A DNA stretch of 64,000 nt from NCBI GenBank assembly GCA_004322015.1, contig SCQT01000050.1, positions 1 to 64,000 of the forward strand. The letters are read 5' to 3'. Below, in pieces: positions 42,967 to 52,272 of the stretch. Every line of letters starts with the position of its first letter. Position 1 is the stretch's first letter. Under the pieces are notes generated by a model. That model was not told where the DNA came from, made no database searches, and saw only the letters and a list, made by a program, of their open reading frames with translations. Source of the stretch: Chitinophagaceae bacterium (GTDB taxonomy: Bacteria; Bacteroidota; Bacteroidia; Chitinophagales; Chitinophagaceae). Both the position numbers and the translations under genes were made by a program.

Positions 42967-44220
42967 TCAGTCAACAAATTTTTTAAATATCACGGAAGCA
43001 TTATGCCCGCCAAATCCAAAAGTATTACTTAAAGTGGCATTTACTTCTCTTTTCTGCGATTTGTTGAAAGTAAAATTAACTTTCGGGTCGAATTGAGGAT
43101 CGTCTGTAAAATGGTTGATAGTCGGAGGAACGATTTGATGTTGAATGGCCATAAGGCAAGCGATTGCTTCTATGGCTCCTGCTGCTCCCAATAAATGTCC
43201 CGTCATAGATTTGGTGGAACTGATATTCAGCTTATAAATGGCATCGCCAAAAAGCTGATGAATGGCTTTTACTTCAGAAACATCTCCTAATGGAGTGGAT
43301 GTGCCATGCACATTAATATAATCAATTTGATCAGGTTGCATGCCGGCATCATCTAATGCGCGTTGCATGACCAATCTGGCACCCAACCCTTCGGGATGCG
43401 GCGCGGTAATATGGTGAGCATCTGCAGAGGCTCCTCCTCCGGCTACTTCTGCATATATGTGGGCTCCCCGCACTTTAGCCATCTCCAGATCTTCCAATAT
43501 CAGACACCCTGCCCCTTCTCCGATTACAAATCCGTCCCTGTCCAAATCAAATGGACGGGAAGCTGTCTGAGGGTTGTCATTACGTTCGGACAATGCTCTC
43601 ATTGCGCTGAAGCCACCTACACCCGCTTCATTAATCATGCTTTCAGAACCACCGGCCAGCATAATGTCTGCTTTGCCCATGCGGATATAATTGAAAGCTT
43701 CAATGATCGCATTAGTGGAGGAAGCACAGGCGGATACCACCGCAAAATTAGGCCCCCTGAAATTGAATCTCATGGCAATAAACCCCGCGGCTATATCAAT
43801 AATCATTTTAGGAACGAAGAATGGACTGAATCGCGGTGTGCCATCGCCCCTGTAAAAGACTTTTAACTCTTCGCAGAAAGAGGTCAGTCCGCCTATCCCT
43901 GAAGAGTGTATCACTCCTACCCGCTCTGTATTGACTTTTTCGATATTCAATCCTGAATCCTTAATAGCCTGATCGGCCACTACAAGAGCCGTTTGTGTAA
44001 AGCGGTCAATCTTCCTGACTTCTTTTTTATCCAGATAGTCGGCAGGGTCAAAATTCTTAAGCTCGCAGGCGAAGCGGGTTCTGAATTTGGATGGGTCAAA
44101 CGATTGAATGAAATCAGCGCCGGATACGCCGTTCACCAATCCATCCCAATATCCGGGAACAGAATTGCCCAACGGCGTAAGTGCGCCTAAACCTGTAACT
44201 ACAACACGTTTTAATTCCAT
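42967..44220 (-). CDS. fabF: 3-oxoacyl-ACP synthase II
   Basis: Condenses malonyl-ACP with acyl-ACP in fatty-acid elongation. Catalytic Cys in VVSACASSTNAI, the two His in NVHGTSTPLGDV and KSMTGHLLGAAGA, plus NTFGFGGHNASVIF near the C-terminus. 417 residues, complete. Lies in the conserved order acpP-fabF-rnc. Confidence 0.97.
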   Translation of the reverse strand: MELKRVVVTGLGALTPLGNSVPGYWDGLVNGVSGADFIQSFDPSKFRTRFACELKNFDPADYLDKKEVRKIDRFTQTALVVADQAIKDSGLNIEKVNTERVGVIHSSGIGGLTSFCEELKVFYRGDGTPRFSPFFVPKMIIDIAAGFIAMRFNFRGPNFAVVSACASSTNAIIEAFNYIRMGKADIMLAGGSESMINEAGVGGFSAMRALSERNDNPQTASRPFDLDRDGFVIGEGAGCLILEDLEMAKVRGAHIYAEVAGGGASADAHHITAPHPEGLGARLVMQRALDDAGMQPDQIDYINVHGTSTPLGDVSEVKAIHQLFGDAIYKLNISSTKSMTGHLLGAAGAIEAIACLMAIQHQIVPPTINHFTDDPQFDPKVNFTFNKSQKREVNATLSNTFGFGGHNASVIFKKFVD

Positions 44221-44250
44221 TAATCGTAAAACAAATTTTTTTACTCCTGA

Positions 44251-44487
44251 TTATTTGGCGTGCTCCTCTAAGTAAGAAATAGCCTGACCAACGGTAGTGA
44301 TTGTTTCTGCTTGTTCGTCGGGAATGGAGATGTTGAACTCTTTTTCAAATTCCATGATCAGCTCGACAGTGTCTAACGAATCAGCCCCTAAATCGTTAGT
44401 AAAACTGGCTTCGGGGGTCACTTCTGCTTCGTCTACACCTAATTTGTCAATGATGATCTTTTTTACTCTTGATGCAATGTCTGACAT
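44251..44487 (-). CDS. acpP: Acyl carrier protein
   Basis: 78 residues, four-helix acidic ACP with the phosphopantetheine attachment serine in [15 protein letters not shown]. Starts [18 protein letters not shown]. Carries growing acyl chains for fabF directly downstream. A TATTTTTG promoter element lies 28 bases upstream. Confidence 0.97.
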   Translation of the reverse strand: MSDIASRVKKIIIDKLGVDEAEVTPEASFTNDLGADSLDTVELIMEFEKEFNISIPDEQAETITTVGQAISYLEEHAK

Positions 44488-44515
44488 AACGGTAATTTTT
44501 AGGATTATTTTGGCG

Positions 44516-44523
44516 CAAAAATA
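44516..44523 (-). promoter_or_regulatory. -7 promoter element for acpP-fabF-rnc (TATTTTTG on the minus strand)
   Basis: CAAAAATA on the plus strand matches TAnnTTTG. Leader about 25 bases. Confidence 0.6.
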
Positions 44524-44655
44524 TAAATTTTATGGAAATAAGCGTTTTTAATTTTCATAACCACTTGTACGTTCGCTGCTTTTGCCTTCTACAAAGTCTT
44601 TTTACCTTTTATAACAATAAGACATTACCACTTTACTCTGTCAAACCTTGTTTTG

Positions 44656-44663
44656 TAACTTTG
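44656..44663 (+). promoter_or_regulatory. -7 promoter element for the RND efflux operon (TAACTTTG)
   Basis: Matches TAnnTTTG. The leader to the adaptor gene would be about 65 bases. The surrounding 44592-44690 sequence also shows weak 8-bp periodicity. Confidence 0.45.
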
Positions 44664-44732
44664 TCATCCTTTTATCCTGAATAAAAGGTGTCAACCGGCC
44701 TAAAATTATAAAAATATCAGGAAATAAAAAGT

Positions 44733-45818
44733 ATGAATCGTACAATCGTCCGGATTATTTTGATTCTTGTGGTGGTATGTGCCATAGGTGCCCTGGCTTA
44801 CAATAAAGTGAAAAAAGATCAAAAGCAGGCCGCCGAAAGAAAAAGTATGGCAAAAGGCTCCAAAGGCCTGTTGGTGGATGCTTATGTGGTAAGGCCTGTT
44901 CCATTGCAAAACAACTTGGAGGTGACCGGCACTTTGCTGAGCAATGAATCCATTGGGATACAACCTGAGACCACAGGCAGAATTACACAAATAAACTTTA
45001 AGGAAGGGTCCTATGTAAAAAAAGGTGACCTCCTGGTAGAGTTATTCGATGGCGACCTGAAAGCACAGTTGGAGAAATCCAAAATTCAGCAACAATTAGC
45101 GGACACCACCCTCAAACGTCAAAAACAACTGCTTGCCATCAACGGCATCAGCGAACAAAACGTGGACAATACCCAAAACCAAGTAGCCTCAGCTCAGGCA
45201 GATATTAATTATTATAAAGCGGAGATCAGCAAGACAGATATTCGTGCTCCTTTTGACGGCAAGGTGGGACTCAGGCAGGTAAGTGTGGGAGCTATAGTAA
45301 CCCCTTCTACGGTGATCACTAATCTTTACCAGAACAATCCTTTGAAATTGCAATTTTCAGTACCTGAGAAATATCGGGACAGGATCTCATTAGGCGACAA
45401 GGTGAGTTTTTCTGTTTCTGAGATGCATGATCGCAGCTTCTCAGGAGAAATTTACGCGATTGATCCGGGGGTTGATCCCGTGACCAGAACCGTTACCATG
45501 CGCGCACTTGTGGGAAACAATAAAAATATACTGGCACCCGGTGGTTTTGCAGTTGTCCACATTGATTTGCATCATATTCCCGACGCCTTAATGATCCCAT
45601 CTCAGGCGCTGATACCCACCACCCAGGATGCTCAGGTAATAGTAAGCAGGAACGGGAAGGCCGTATTTGTAACGGTACAAACAGGGGAACGCACTGCCGA
45701 TCAGGTACAGATCATTTCCGGCCTGAATGCAGGAGATACTGTACTTACCACAGGGATTATGCAGGCGATGCCCGGGGCAAGCCTGCATTTTATGCATGTG
45801 AGCAGTGATGAAAAATAG
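44733..45818 (+). CDS. RND efflux periplasmic adaptor (membrane fusion protein)
   Basis: N-terminal membrane anchor (about 5-24, VRIILILVVVCAIGALAY), a lipoyl/barrel-sandwich domain with ETTGRITQINFKEGSYVKKGDLLVEL, an alpha-hairpin (about 105-150), then the beta-barrel and membrane-proximal domains (FDGKVGLRQVSVGAIVTPST, PVTRTVTMRALVGN). Bridges the RND pump and the TolC-like channel. First gene of a complete tripartite efflux operon; no local repressor gene. Confidence 0.93.
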   Translation: MNRTIVRIILILVVVCAIGALAYNKVKKDQKQAAERKSMAKGSKGLLVDAYVVRPVPLQNNLEVTGTLLSNESIGIQPETTGRITQINFKEGSYVKKGDLLVELFDGDLKAQLEKSKIQQQLADTTLKRQKQLLAINGISEQNVDNTQNQVASAQADINYYKAEISKTDIRAPFDGKVGLRQVSVGAIVTPSTVITNLYQNNPLKLQFSVPEKYRDRISLGDKVSFSVSEMHDRSFSGEIYAIDPGVDPVTRTVTMRALVGNNKNILAPGGFAVVHIDLHHIPDALMIPSQALIPTTQDAQVIVSRNGKAVFVTVQTGERTADQVQIISGLNAGDTVLTTGIMQAMPGASLHFMHVSSDEK

Positions 45819-45851
45819 TTTTAGCAAAAGTTTTAGAATTGAAAATCTGCC

Positions 45852-48800
45852 ATGAGCCTACCTTCCATATCACTCAGACGCCCGGTATTGGCTATCGTGA
45901 TGAGTATTATCATCGTGATCTTTGGTATTGTGGGGTTTACTTTTCTGGGCGTTAGAGATTATCCGGCCATTGATCCGCCGGTGATCAGTGTGCGCACTTC
46001 TTATACAGGGGCAAACGCTTCCATTATAGAATCCCAGATAACTGATCCGCTGGAAAAAGCTATTAATGGTATTGCCGGTATTCAAAGCATCTCTTCTACC
46101 AGTTCGCAGGGTATCAGTTCCATTACCGTACAATTTGACCTGGGAACAGATCTCGAAGCGGCAGCTAATGATGTACGTGATAAAGTGTCCGGCGCCGTCC
46201 GTTCATTACCTCAGGATATTGATGCCCCACCGGTAGTCAGCAAGGCCGACGCTAATGCCTCACCCATTATGGCGCTGACTTTGCAAAGCACCACCCGTAA
46301 TCAAATGCAGTTGACCGATTATGCAGAAAACGTATTAGAGCAGACGCTGCAGACCATACCAGGTGTCAGCTCTATTCAGGTTTGGGGAGAGAAATTATAT
46401 TCCATGCGTCTCTGGTTGAATCCGTTGAAAATGGCTGCTTACGGGATTACTCCGCAGGATGTTCAGGCCGCTTTAAATCAGCAAAATGTTGAACTGCCTT
46501 CAGGTACAGTTACCGGCGATGCCACACAACTGACCATCCGCACCATGGGAAGGCTTTATACACCCGAACAATTTAATAATCTTATTATAAAAGACGTGGG
46601 TGGAAAGATCATCCATCTGTCCGACATCGGTTCCGCAGAATTAGGTCCTGAAAATCAGGAAACTATTCTCCGGGAAAAAAATGCTCCAATGGTTGGATTG
46701 GCTATTATTCCTTTGCCGGGTTCAAATTATGTGGCTATTTCTGATGAATTTTATAAAAGATTAGATCAAATAAGGAAAGATCTGCCAAAAGATTTAAAGC
46801 TGAATATTATTTTTGATGACAGCCAATATATTAAAAATTCAATCAGTGAGGTAAAAGAAACATTGATCATTGCTTTGATCTTAGTGATCCTGATCATTTA
46901 CTTCTTCTTCCGCGATTGGATCATCGCCATAAGACCGCTTTTAGATATTCCTGTCTCCCTGATCGGCGCTTTTTTCATCATGTATTTATGTGGTTTTTCC
47001 ATTAACATACTGACCTTATTGGGAATCGTATTAGCGACCGGTCTGGTGGTGGATGATGGCATTGTAGTTACTGAAAACATCTTTAAAAAATTAGAAGCCG
47101 GCATGCCTAAAATGCAGGCCTGCCGCGAAGGTTCGGAGGAAATATTTTTCGCAGTGATCGCCACTTCCGTTACATTGGCTTTCGTATTTCTGCCGATTGT
47201 ATTCCTCCAGGGATTCGTAGGAAGACTATTCCGCGAATTTGGTATTGTCGTAGCCGGTGCTGTCTTGCTCTCAGCATTTGTTTCGCTGACACTTACGCCG
47301 GTACTCAACCTGAAGATGGCGCGCGATGCGCATCATCATTCGGGATTTTATAAAAAAACAGAACCTTTTTTCCAATGGTTTGAGGGAGGATATAAAAACT
47401 CACTAACTCGTTTTATGGAAATGAGATGGGCTGCATTATTCATTATAGGAGTATGTCTTGCCATGATCTGGTTTATCGGTAAAAGCCTGAAATCGGAATT
47501 AGCCCCCCTGGAAGACAGGAGCCAGTTCCGCGTATCCATGACCGCTCCCGAAGGGACCTCATTTACTTCCATGGACCAATATGTGAAGAATGAAGTTAGT
47601 TTTATTATGGATTCCATTCCCGAACATAATATGGTTCTTTCGGTTACCTCCCCCTCTTTTGGCGGAAACGGAGGCAGCAATACTGCATTTATGTATGTAA
47701 CCCTGGTACCACCGGATAAACGCCATCGTTCCCAACAGCAAATCGTTAATTATTTTAACAGCCAACAAAAATATTTCCCACAAGGGCGTGCTTACGCTAT
47801 TCAGACTCAAACCATTCAGCAGAGCCGCCATACCACTTTACCAGTGCAGTTCGTGATTGAAAATATTAATTTCGATTCATTAGCCCATGTCTTACCTGTC
47901 TTTTTAAACAGGGCACAAAAAGATCCCATGTTTCAGGTGGTGGATGTAGATCTGAAATTTAACAGCCCTGAATTAAGAGTGACAATAAACCGGGCAAAAG
48001 CCAGCCAGATGGGCGTTTCCATCGCAGATGTATCCCAGGCATTGCAATTGGCTTTATCTAATGTGCGTTACGGATATTTTACTATCAACGGTATGCAATA
48101 CGATGTGGTGGGAGAACTTTTGTGGAATTATCGTGATGCACCTTCCGATCTCAAATCTATTTATGTGAGAAATAACCAGGGGCAATCTATTTCTTTGGAT
48201 AACCTGGTGACCATGCAAACTTCTACCGCGCCTCCTACGATCTATCATTATAACCGCTATAAGTCTGCTACTATTTCAGCGAGCCTGGCGCCCGGTATTA
48301 CACAAGGGCAAGGGATAGAGGAGATGCAGAAAATAGCCAAAGAAACGTTGGGACCTTCTTTCAGCACCGCCCTGACGGGTTCTTCCCTGGATTATGAACA
48401 AAGCTCTTCCAACACCTTGTTCGCCTTCGTGCTGGCCATGGTATTGATCTACCTGGTTTTAGCCGCACAATTTGAAAGCTGGATAGATCCGTTTATTATC
48501 ATGATCACTGTCCCATTGGCATTAGCAGGCGCCGTGCTATGCTTATGGCTTTTTGATCAGACATTGAACATATTTTCAGAGATCGGTATGATCATGCTGA
48601 TCGGATTAGTCACAAAAAATGGTATTCTTATTGTAGAATTCGCCAACAAAAAACGGGATGCCGGCATGAGCAGGATCAATGCTGCCATTGAAGCCGCCTC
48701 GTTACGCCTGCGCCCTATTTTAATGACCAGTCTGGCCATGTCATTAGGCGCTTTGCCCATCGCATTATCCTTAGGCGCTGCATCCACCAGCCGCATTCCG

Positions 48801-48959
48801 CTCGGCATAGTGATTGTGGGAGGAATTATTTTTGCCCTTATTCTGACTTTATTTGTGATCCCGGCCATGTACTCTTTCCTTTCCAGGAGGAAGCCGGCAA
48901 ACCTGATTGACGGAGAGGGGATTTTACAAGAGAAAGAATTAAGGATATCCCAGGGTTGA
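45852..48959 (+). CDS. RND multidrug efflux permease (HAE1-type)
   Basis: 1035 residues with 12 transmembrane helices and two large periplasmic loops, as in AcrB/MexI. It has the N-terminal LRRPVLAIVMSIIIVIFGIVG, the proton-relay aspartates in GLVVDDGIVVTENIFK (TM4), GSSLDYEQSSS in the second loop and a conserved TM11-12 region (RLRPILMTSLAMSLGALP). Uses the proton gradient to export hydrophobic compounds. Sits 33 bases after the adaptor and 14 bases before the outer-membrane channel gene. Confidence 0.96.
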   Translation: MSLPSISLRRPVLAIVMSIIIVIFGIVGFTFLGVRDYPAIDPPVISVRTSYTGANASIIESQITDPLEKAINGIAGIQSISSTSSQGISSITVQFDLGTDLEAAANDVRDKVSGAVRSLPQDIDAPPVVSKADANASPIMALTLQSTTRNQMQLTDYAENVLEQTLQTIPGVSSIQVWGEKLYSMRLWLNPLKMAAYGITPQDVQAALNQQNVELPSGTVTGDATQLTIRTMGRLYTPEQFNNLIIKDVGGKIIHLSDIGSAELGPENQETILREKNAPMVGLAIIPLPGSNYVAISDEFYKRLDQIRKDLPKDLKLNIIFDDSQYIKNSISEVKETLIIALILVILIIYFFFRDWIIAIRPLLDIPVSLIGAFFIMYLCGFSINILTLLGIVLATGLVVDDGIVVTENIFKKLEAGMPKMQACREGSEEIFFAVIATSVTLAFVFLPIVFLQGFVGRLFREFGIVVAGAVLLSAFVSLTLTPVLNLKMARDAHHHSGFYKKTEPFFQWFEGGYKNSLTRFMEMRWAALFIIGVCLAMIWFIGKSLKSELAPLEDRSQFRVSMTAPEGTSFTSMDQYVKNEVSFIMDSIPEHNMVLSVTSPSFGGNGGSNTAFMYVTLVPPDKRHRSQQQIVNYFNSQQKYFPQGRAYAIQTQTIQQSRHTTLPVQFVIENINFDSLAHVLPVFLNRAQKDPMFQVVDVDLKFNSPELRVTINRAKASQMGVSIADVSQALQLALSNVRYGYFTINGMQYDVVGELLWNYRDAPSDLKSIYVRNNQGQSISLDNLVTMQTSTAPPTIYHYNRYKSATISASLAPGITQGQGIEEMQKIAKETLGPSFSTALTGSSLDYEQSSSNTLFAFVLAMVLIYLVLAAQFESWIDPFIIMITVPLALAGAVLCLWLFDQTLNIFSEIGMIMLIGLVTKNGILIVEFANKKRDAGMSRINAAIEAASLRLRPILMTSLAMSLGALPIALSLGAASTSRIPLGIVIVGGIIFALILTLFVIPAMYSFLSRRKPANLIDGEGILQEKELRISQG

Positions 48960-48973
48960 TTAAAATTTGAATA

Positions 48974-50284
48974 ATGAAATTATTGCCTGTTTATTTTTTA
49001 TGTGTGTTATTCATCTGTGATTTCTTTCAAAGTGAGGCACAAGAATTAATGACTTTGGATGATGCCATTACGATCGGATTAAAAAATAATTACAATATTC
49101 TGATGGCAAAAAACCAGGAGGAAGCGGCAGCAGTGGATTATCACTATGCTTTCGGCGCATTCCTGCCTGTGCTTAGCGGAACCGCATCTAAAACATGGTA
49201 CACTGAAAGCGTCAGTCAGAAGTACTCCAATGGCAACAAAGTAGAGCGTAACGGTGCAAAATCAAGCCAGACATCGCTTTCAGCCAACCTGAACTGGACC
49301 TTGTTTGATGGATTAAAAGTATTTGCCACAAAAGATAAATTAAAAGCTATTGAAGAAGCGGGCACTTTAACTGTGAAAAATCAGGTGGTGACCACGATAG
49401 CGCAAATCATTCAGTCCTATTATAATATTGTGCAGCAGAAGGAGCAATTGGCTTCAATTGCAGAGCAAATGTCCATTTCCGAAGAACGTGTAAAAATCGC
49501 CGGGAACGAATTCAACAGCGGTTTAGGCTCTAAGATTGATCTGCTGCAGGCGCAGGTGGATCTGAATTCACAAAAAGCTTCCTATCTGCAGCAGCAGACT
49601 TTGATTGAGGAAAGTAAAGCGTCTCTCAACCGGTTAATTGCAGTTCCTGTTGATAATGATTACCTGGTTACTGATAGTATTCCTGTTGACACAACTCTAA
49701 ATTATGCCTCCATTAAACAAGCCGCATTAGCCGATAATCCGGGCCTGTTATTAGCCAGGAAGAATATTGATATTTCACGGTTAGCATTGAAAGAAGTACA
49801 GCGCAGCCGTTTACCGACTGTTTCTTTTAATTCCAGCTATGCTTTCAACAGCACGAATTCTGAAGCCGGTTTTTTTCTTTTGAATCAGAATAGAGGATTA
49901 AATTACGGGGTCTCTGCATCTATACCTGTTTTTCAGGGATTCCTTCACAATCAACAGGCGAAGAATGCGCAACTGAACATCGCCTATAATCAGTTAAGCC
50001 TCCGGAATCAGCAGTCGTTAGTTTCAGAGGAACTGCGTAATGCTTACAAAAGCTATGAATATTATATCAAAGCGATCCGGTTAGCAGAAGAAAACCTGAC
50101 AGTGGCTGAGGAAAACGTGAAAGTAAACTTAGCCGCCTTTCAGCAGGGGCAGGTCAGTTCCTTAGAGGTGAAACAAGCCCAACAAAGTCTTGCTGAGACC
50201 CGGTTCACTTTAATCTCTGCTCAGTATAATGCCAAATTAGCCGAGACCAATTTGTTAATGCTGAAAGGTGATCTTGTAAAATAG
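48974..50284 (+). CDS. TolC-family outer-membrane efflux channel
   Basis: Signal peptide (to QSEAQ), then two OEP repeats with the typical LTLDDAI-type start (LMTLDDAITIGLKNNYNIL), long coiled-coil helices (EEAAAVDYHYAFGAFLP, SEERVKIAGNEFNSGLGSKIDLLQAQ) and a matching second half (EENVKVNLAAFQQGQVSSLEV). No lipobox. Completes the tripartite pump with the two upstream genes. Confidence 0.94.
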   Translation: MKLLPVYFLCVLFICDFFQSEAQELMTLDDAITIGLKNNYNILMAKNQEEAAAVDYHYAFGAFLPVLSGTASKTWYTESVSQKYSNGNKVERNGAKSSQTSLSANLNWTLFDGLKVFATKDKLKAIEEAGTLTVKNQVVTTIAQIIQSYYNIVQQKEQLASIAEQMSISEERVKIAGNEFNSGLGSKIDLLQAQVDLNSQKASYLQQQTLIEESKASLNRLIAVPVDNDYLVTDSIPVDTTLNYASIKQAALADNPGLLLARKNIDISRLALKEVQRSRLPTVSFNSSYAFNSTNSEAGFFLLNQNRGLNYGVSASIPVFQGFLHNQQAKNAQLNIAYNQLSLRNQQSLVSEELRNAYKSYEYYIKAIRLAEENLTVAEENVKVNLAAFQQGQVSSLEVKQAQQSLAETRFTLISAQYNAKLAETNLLMLKGDLVK

Positions 50285-50303
50285 GATCAATAATATTTTT
50301 TCT

Positions 50304-50311
50304 TACCTTTG
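50304..50311 (+). promoter_or_regulatory. -7 promoter element for the SRP RNA (TACCTTTG)
   Basis: Matches TAnnTTTG and ends 4-5 bases before the first base of the SRP RNA closing stem. Confidence 0.65.
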
Positions 50312-50315
50312 CAGC

Positions 50316-50412
50316 GGCAGGTCTTACACGACCAGCTCCTGCTGAATCCCCCAGGACAGGAATGTAGCAAGGGTAGGTGGTTGAGCGGTGCGATGTAAGT
50401 AATCTGCCATTT
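50316..50412 (+). ncRNA. ffs: Signal recognition particle RNA, bacterial small type (4.5S-like)
   Basis: About 97 bases. The ends pair (GGCAG at 50316 with CTGCC at 50404). The apical helix-8 signature is present: CAGGACAGGAATGTAGCAAG matches CAGGnCnGGAAnnnAGCA, the Ffh-binding internal loops with the conserved GGAA side. Ends in a run of eight T. It binds Ffh for co-translational membrane targeting. Own promoter directly upstream. Confidence 0.92.
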
Positions 50413-50498
50413 TTTTTATTTATAAGCGGGAATTATCAAAAGAATTTTTTGCCCATCTGAATCCGAATAAATATATTTGGATTAAATCTCCCCCTTAC

Positions 50499-51209
50499 AT
50501 GATCGAGAATTACTACAAATGGCATTCTCCCGATCTCGGACGTGAATTTCAAATGCTGGTTTTTGGCGACCGCGGCGTACCTGTAATTCTTTTCCCGACC
50601 TCCATGGGGAGATATTATGAGAACAAAGACCGGGGAATGATTGATGCAGCACAATGGTTCATTAATGAAGGGTTGATAAAAATCTATTGCCCCGACAGCA
50701 TTGACACAGACAGTTGGTATAATAATGACATAGCTCCTAATATACGAGCCTATAATCATAGTTGTTATGACCGGCTTATACTCCATGAAATAGTGGGCCG
50801 AGCCGCCCATGAAACGGGACATCGCCGGGTCGTTACGGCAGGCTGCAGCTTTGGGGGATACCATGCGGCTAATTTTGCCTTCAGGCATCCTGCTATGGTG
50901 TCTCATCTGTTTTCCATGAGCGGAGTTTTCGATATTAAATCGAGAGTTTCCGGCTATTATGCTGATGATGTGTATTATAATAATCCTGTAGATTTTTTAC
51001 CCGGAGATCAGGATCCCAACCTTTGGAAAATGGGTATCATCTTAGGTGTGGCGGGAAATGACATTTGCCGTGAGCAAAATGAAAGACTTTCAGGTATTTT
51101 ATGGCAAAAAGGAATTTCTCACTGGCTGGATATCAGGCCTGATGCTACGCACGACTGGCCGGTGTGGAAAGAAATGTTTCCACATTATCTCTCAAAAATA
51201 AATTTTTAA
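50499..51209 (+). CDS. Esterase-family alpha/beta hydrolase (amidoligase cluster)
   Basis: 236 residues. Nucleophile elbow GCSFGGYHA (about 109-117), a preceding NIRAYNHSCYDRLILHE helix, and the catalytic His in DATHDWPVWKEMFPHYL near the end; the acid is probably in VAGNDICREQN. This is the esterase/COG4947-like group, cytoplasmic (no signal peptide). It lies 10 bases before an ATP-grasp gene and in one operon with a GCS2-family ligase, so it probably acts on the product or a protected precursor of that pathway. Confidence 0.88.
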   Translation: MIENYYKWHSPDLGREFQMLVFGDRGVPVILFPTSMGRYYENKDRGMIDAAQWFINEGLIKIYCPDSIDTDSWYNNDIAPNIRAYNHSCYDRLILHEIVGRAAHETGHRRVVTAGCSFGGYHAANFAFRHPAMVSHLFSMSGVFDIKSRVSGYYADDVYYNNPVDFLPGDQDPNLWKMGIILGVAGNDICREQNERLSGILWQKGISHWLDIRPDATHDWPVWKEMFPHYLSKINF

Positions 51210-51219
51210 ATTATTTCAG

Positions 51220-52182
51220 ATGAAAAGAATTGGAATTCTCTTTGGAGTTGAAAACAGCTTTCCCCAGGCTTTCATTAATAAGGTGAACAGCAAAAATGAG
51301 GAAACTATTATAGCCGAGCCGGTTAGCATTGACAAAGCAATTCAGGGAGAGCCAAGCGGTTATGCTGTTATCATTGACCGTATTTCTCAGGATGTGCCTT
51401 TTTACCGCTCTTTTCTCAAGAATGCAGCGCTGCGCGGCACGGCTGTGATCAACAATCCTTTCTGGTGGAGTGCTGATGAAAAATTCTTTAATAATTGTTT
51501 AGCCACAAAAATCGGCGTGCCTGTACCCAAAACCGTTTTGCTTCCTTCCCGTGAATTACCCCCGGATACTTCTAACGAATCTTTTAAGAATCTGGCCTAT
51601 CCTCTGGATTGGGAAGCCATATTTAATTATACCGGATTTCCCGCCTACATGAAACCTTTTGCCGGCGGCGGATGGAAAAGTGTGTATAAACTCCATAACA
51701 AAGAAGAATTTTTTGAAAAGCATGCGGAAACGGGACAATTAGTGATGATGCTGCAGGAAGAGATCACCTTTGAATCCTACTTCAGATGTTACTGCATTGG
51801 CGGAAAGCATGTCCGTATCATGCCTTATGAGCCGCGGAATCCGCATCATCTTCGTTATCATGCCACTCATCCGTTAGATGGAAATCTGTTGCGATTGATA
51901 GAAAACTATACCATTCGTTTAAATCAATTTTTGGGCTATGATTTTAATACGGTGGAATTTGCAGTGCGTGACGGAATACCTTATGCCATTGATTTCTGCA
52001 ATCCGGCGCCGGATGCGGACAAGCATTCCGTAGGTGAGGAGAATTTCGAATGGGTTGTGGAAACTGCCGCCCGCTATGCCATTGAACGTGCTGCCTCGCA
52101 AAAAGACGATGTGGATAATCTCACCTGGGGAAAATTTGTGCTTGACTCGGTTGACAAGAGAGAGGTGAAAAGATGGCCGTAA
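51220..52182 (+). CDS. ATP-grasp ligase (RimK/glutathione-synthetase-like)
   Basis: 320 residues with ATP-grasp features in order: INNPFWWSADEKFFNNCLA (about 78-96), the ATP-binding lysine and glycine loop MKPFAGGGWKSV, hinge LQEEI, and metal ligands in NTVEFAV and AIDFCNPAPDAD near the C-terminus. ATP-grasp enzymes join a carboxylate to an amine through an acylphosphate. Substrates unknown. It sits between an esterase and a GCS2-family ligase, so two different peptide-bond-forming enzymes occur in the same operon. Confidence 0.85.
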   Translation: MKRIGILFGVENSFPQAFINKVNSKNEETIIAEPVSIDKAIQGEPSGYAVIIDRISQDVPFYRSFLKNAALRGTAVINNPFWWSADEKFFNNCLATKIGVPVPKTVLLPSRELPPDTSNESFKNLAYPLDWEAIFNYTGFPAYMKPFAGGGWKSVYKLHNKEEFFEKHAETGQLVMMLQEEITFESYFRCYCIGGKHVRIMPYEPRNPHHLRYHATHPLDGNLLRLIENYTIRLNQFLGYDFNTVEFAVRDGIPYAIDFCNPAPDADKHSVGEENFEWVVETAARYAIERAASQKDDVDNLTWGKFVLDSVDKREVKRWP

Positions 52183-52226
52183 GTTGATAAAACGTGTGAT
52201 GAATAATAAGATCAGAGACGCTGCTT

Positions 52227-52268
52227 CTAAAACCCATATTCGGTGCTCGATATTCAATATTAAAAAAC
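52227..52268. repeat. Short 7-bp tandem array
   Basis: Six heptads from 52227, including CGATATT (52248) and CAATATT (52255). It fills part of the 90-base gap before the GCS2 gene and ends 4 bases before its ATG. Confidence 0.5.
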
Positions 52269-52272
52269 ACTT

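Noticed and set aside
42967-44487. Aryl polyene or flexirubin cluster (ACP plus ketosynthase, with LolA-like gene elsewhere)
   Set aside because: The order acpP-fabF-rnc is the housekeeping fatty-acid locus; no dehydratase, halogenase or MMPL exporter nearby.
50316-50412. Riboswitch or leader of the esterase gene
   Set aside because: The sequence matches the SRP RNA helix-8 signature and ends in its own T-run, so it is a separate RNA gene.
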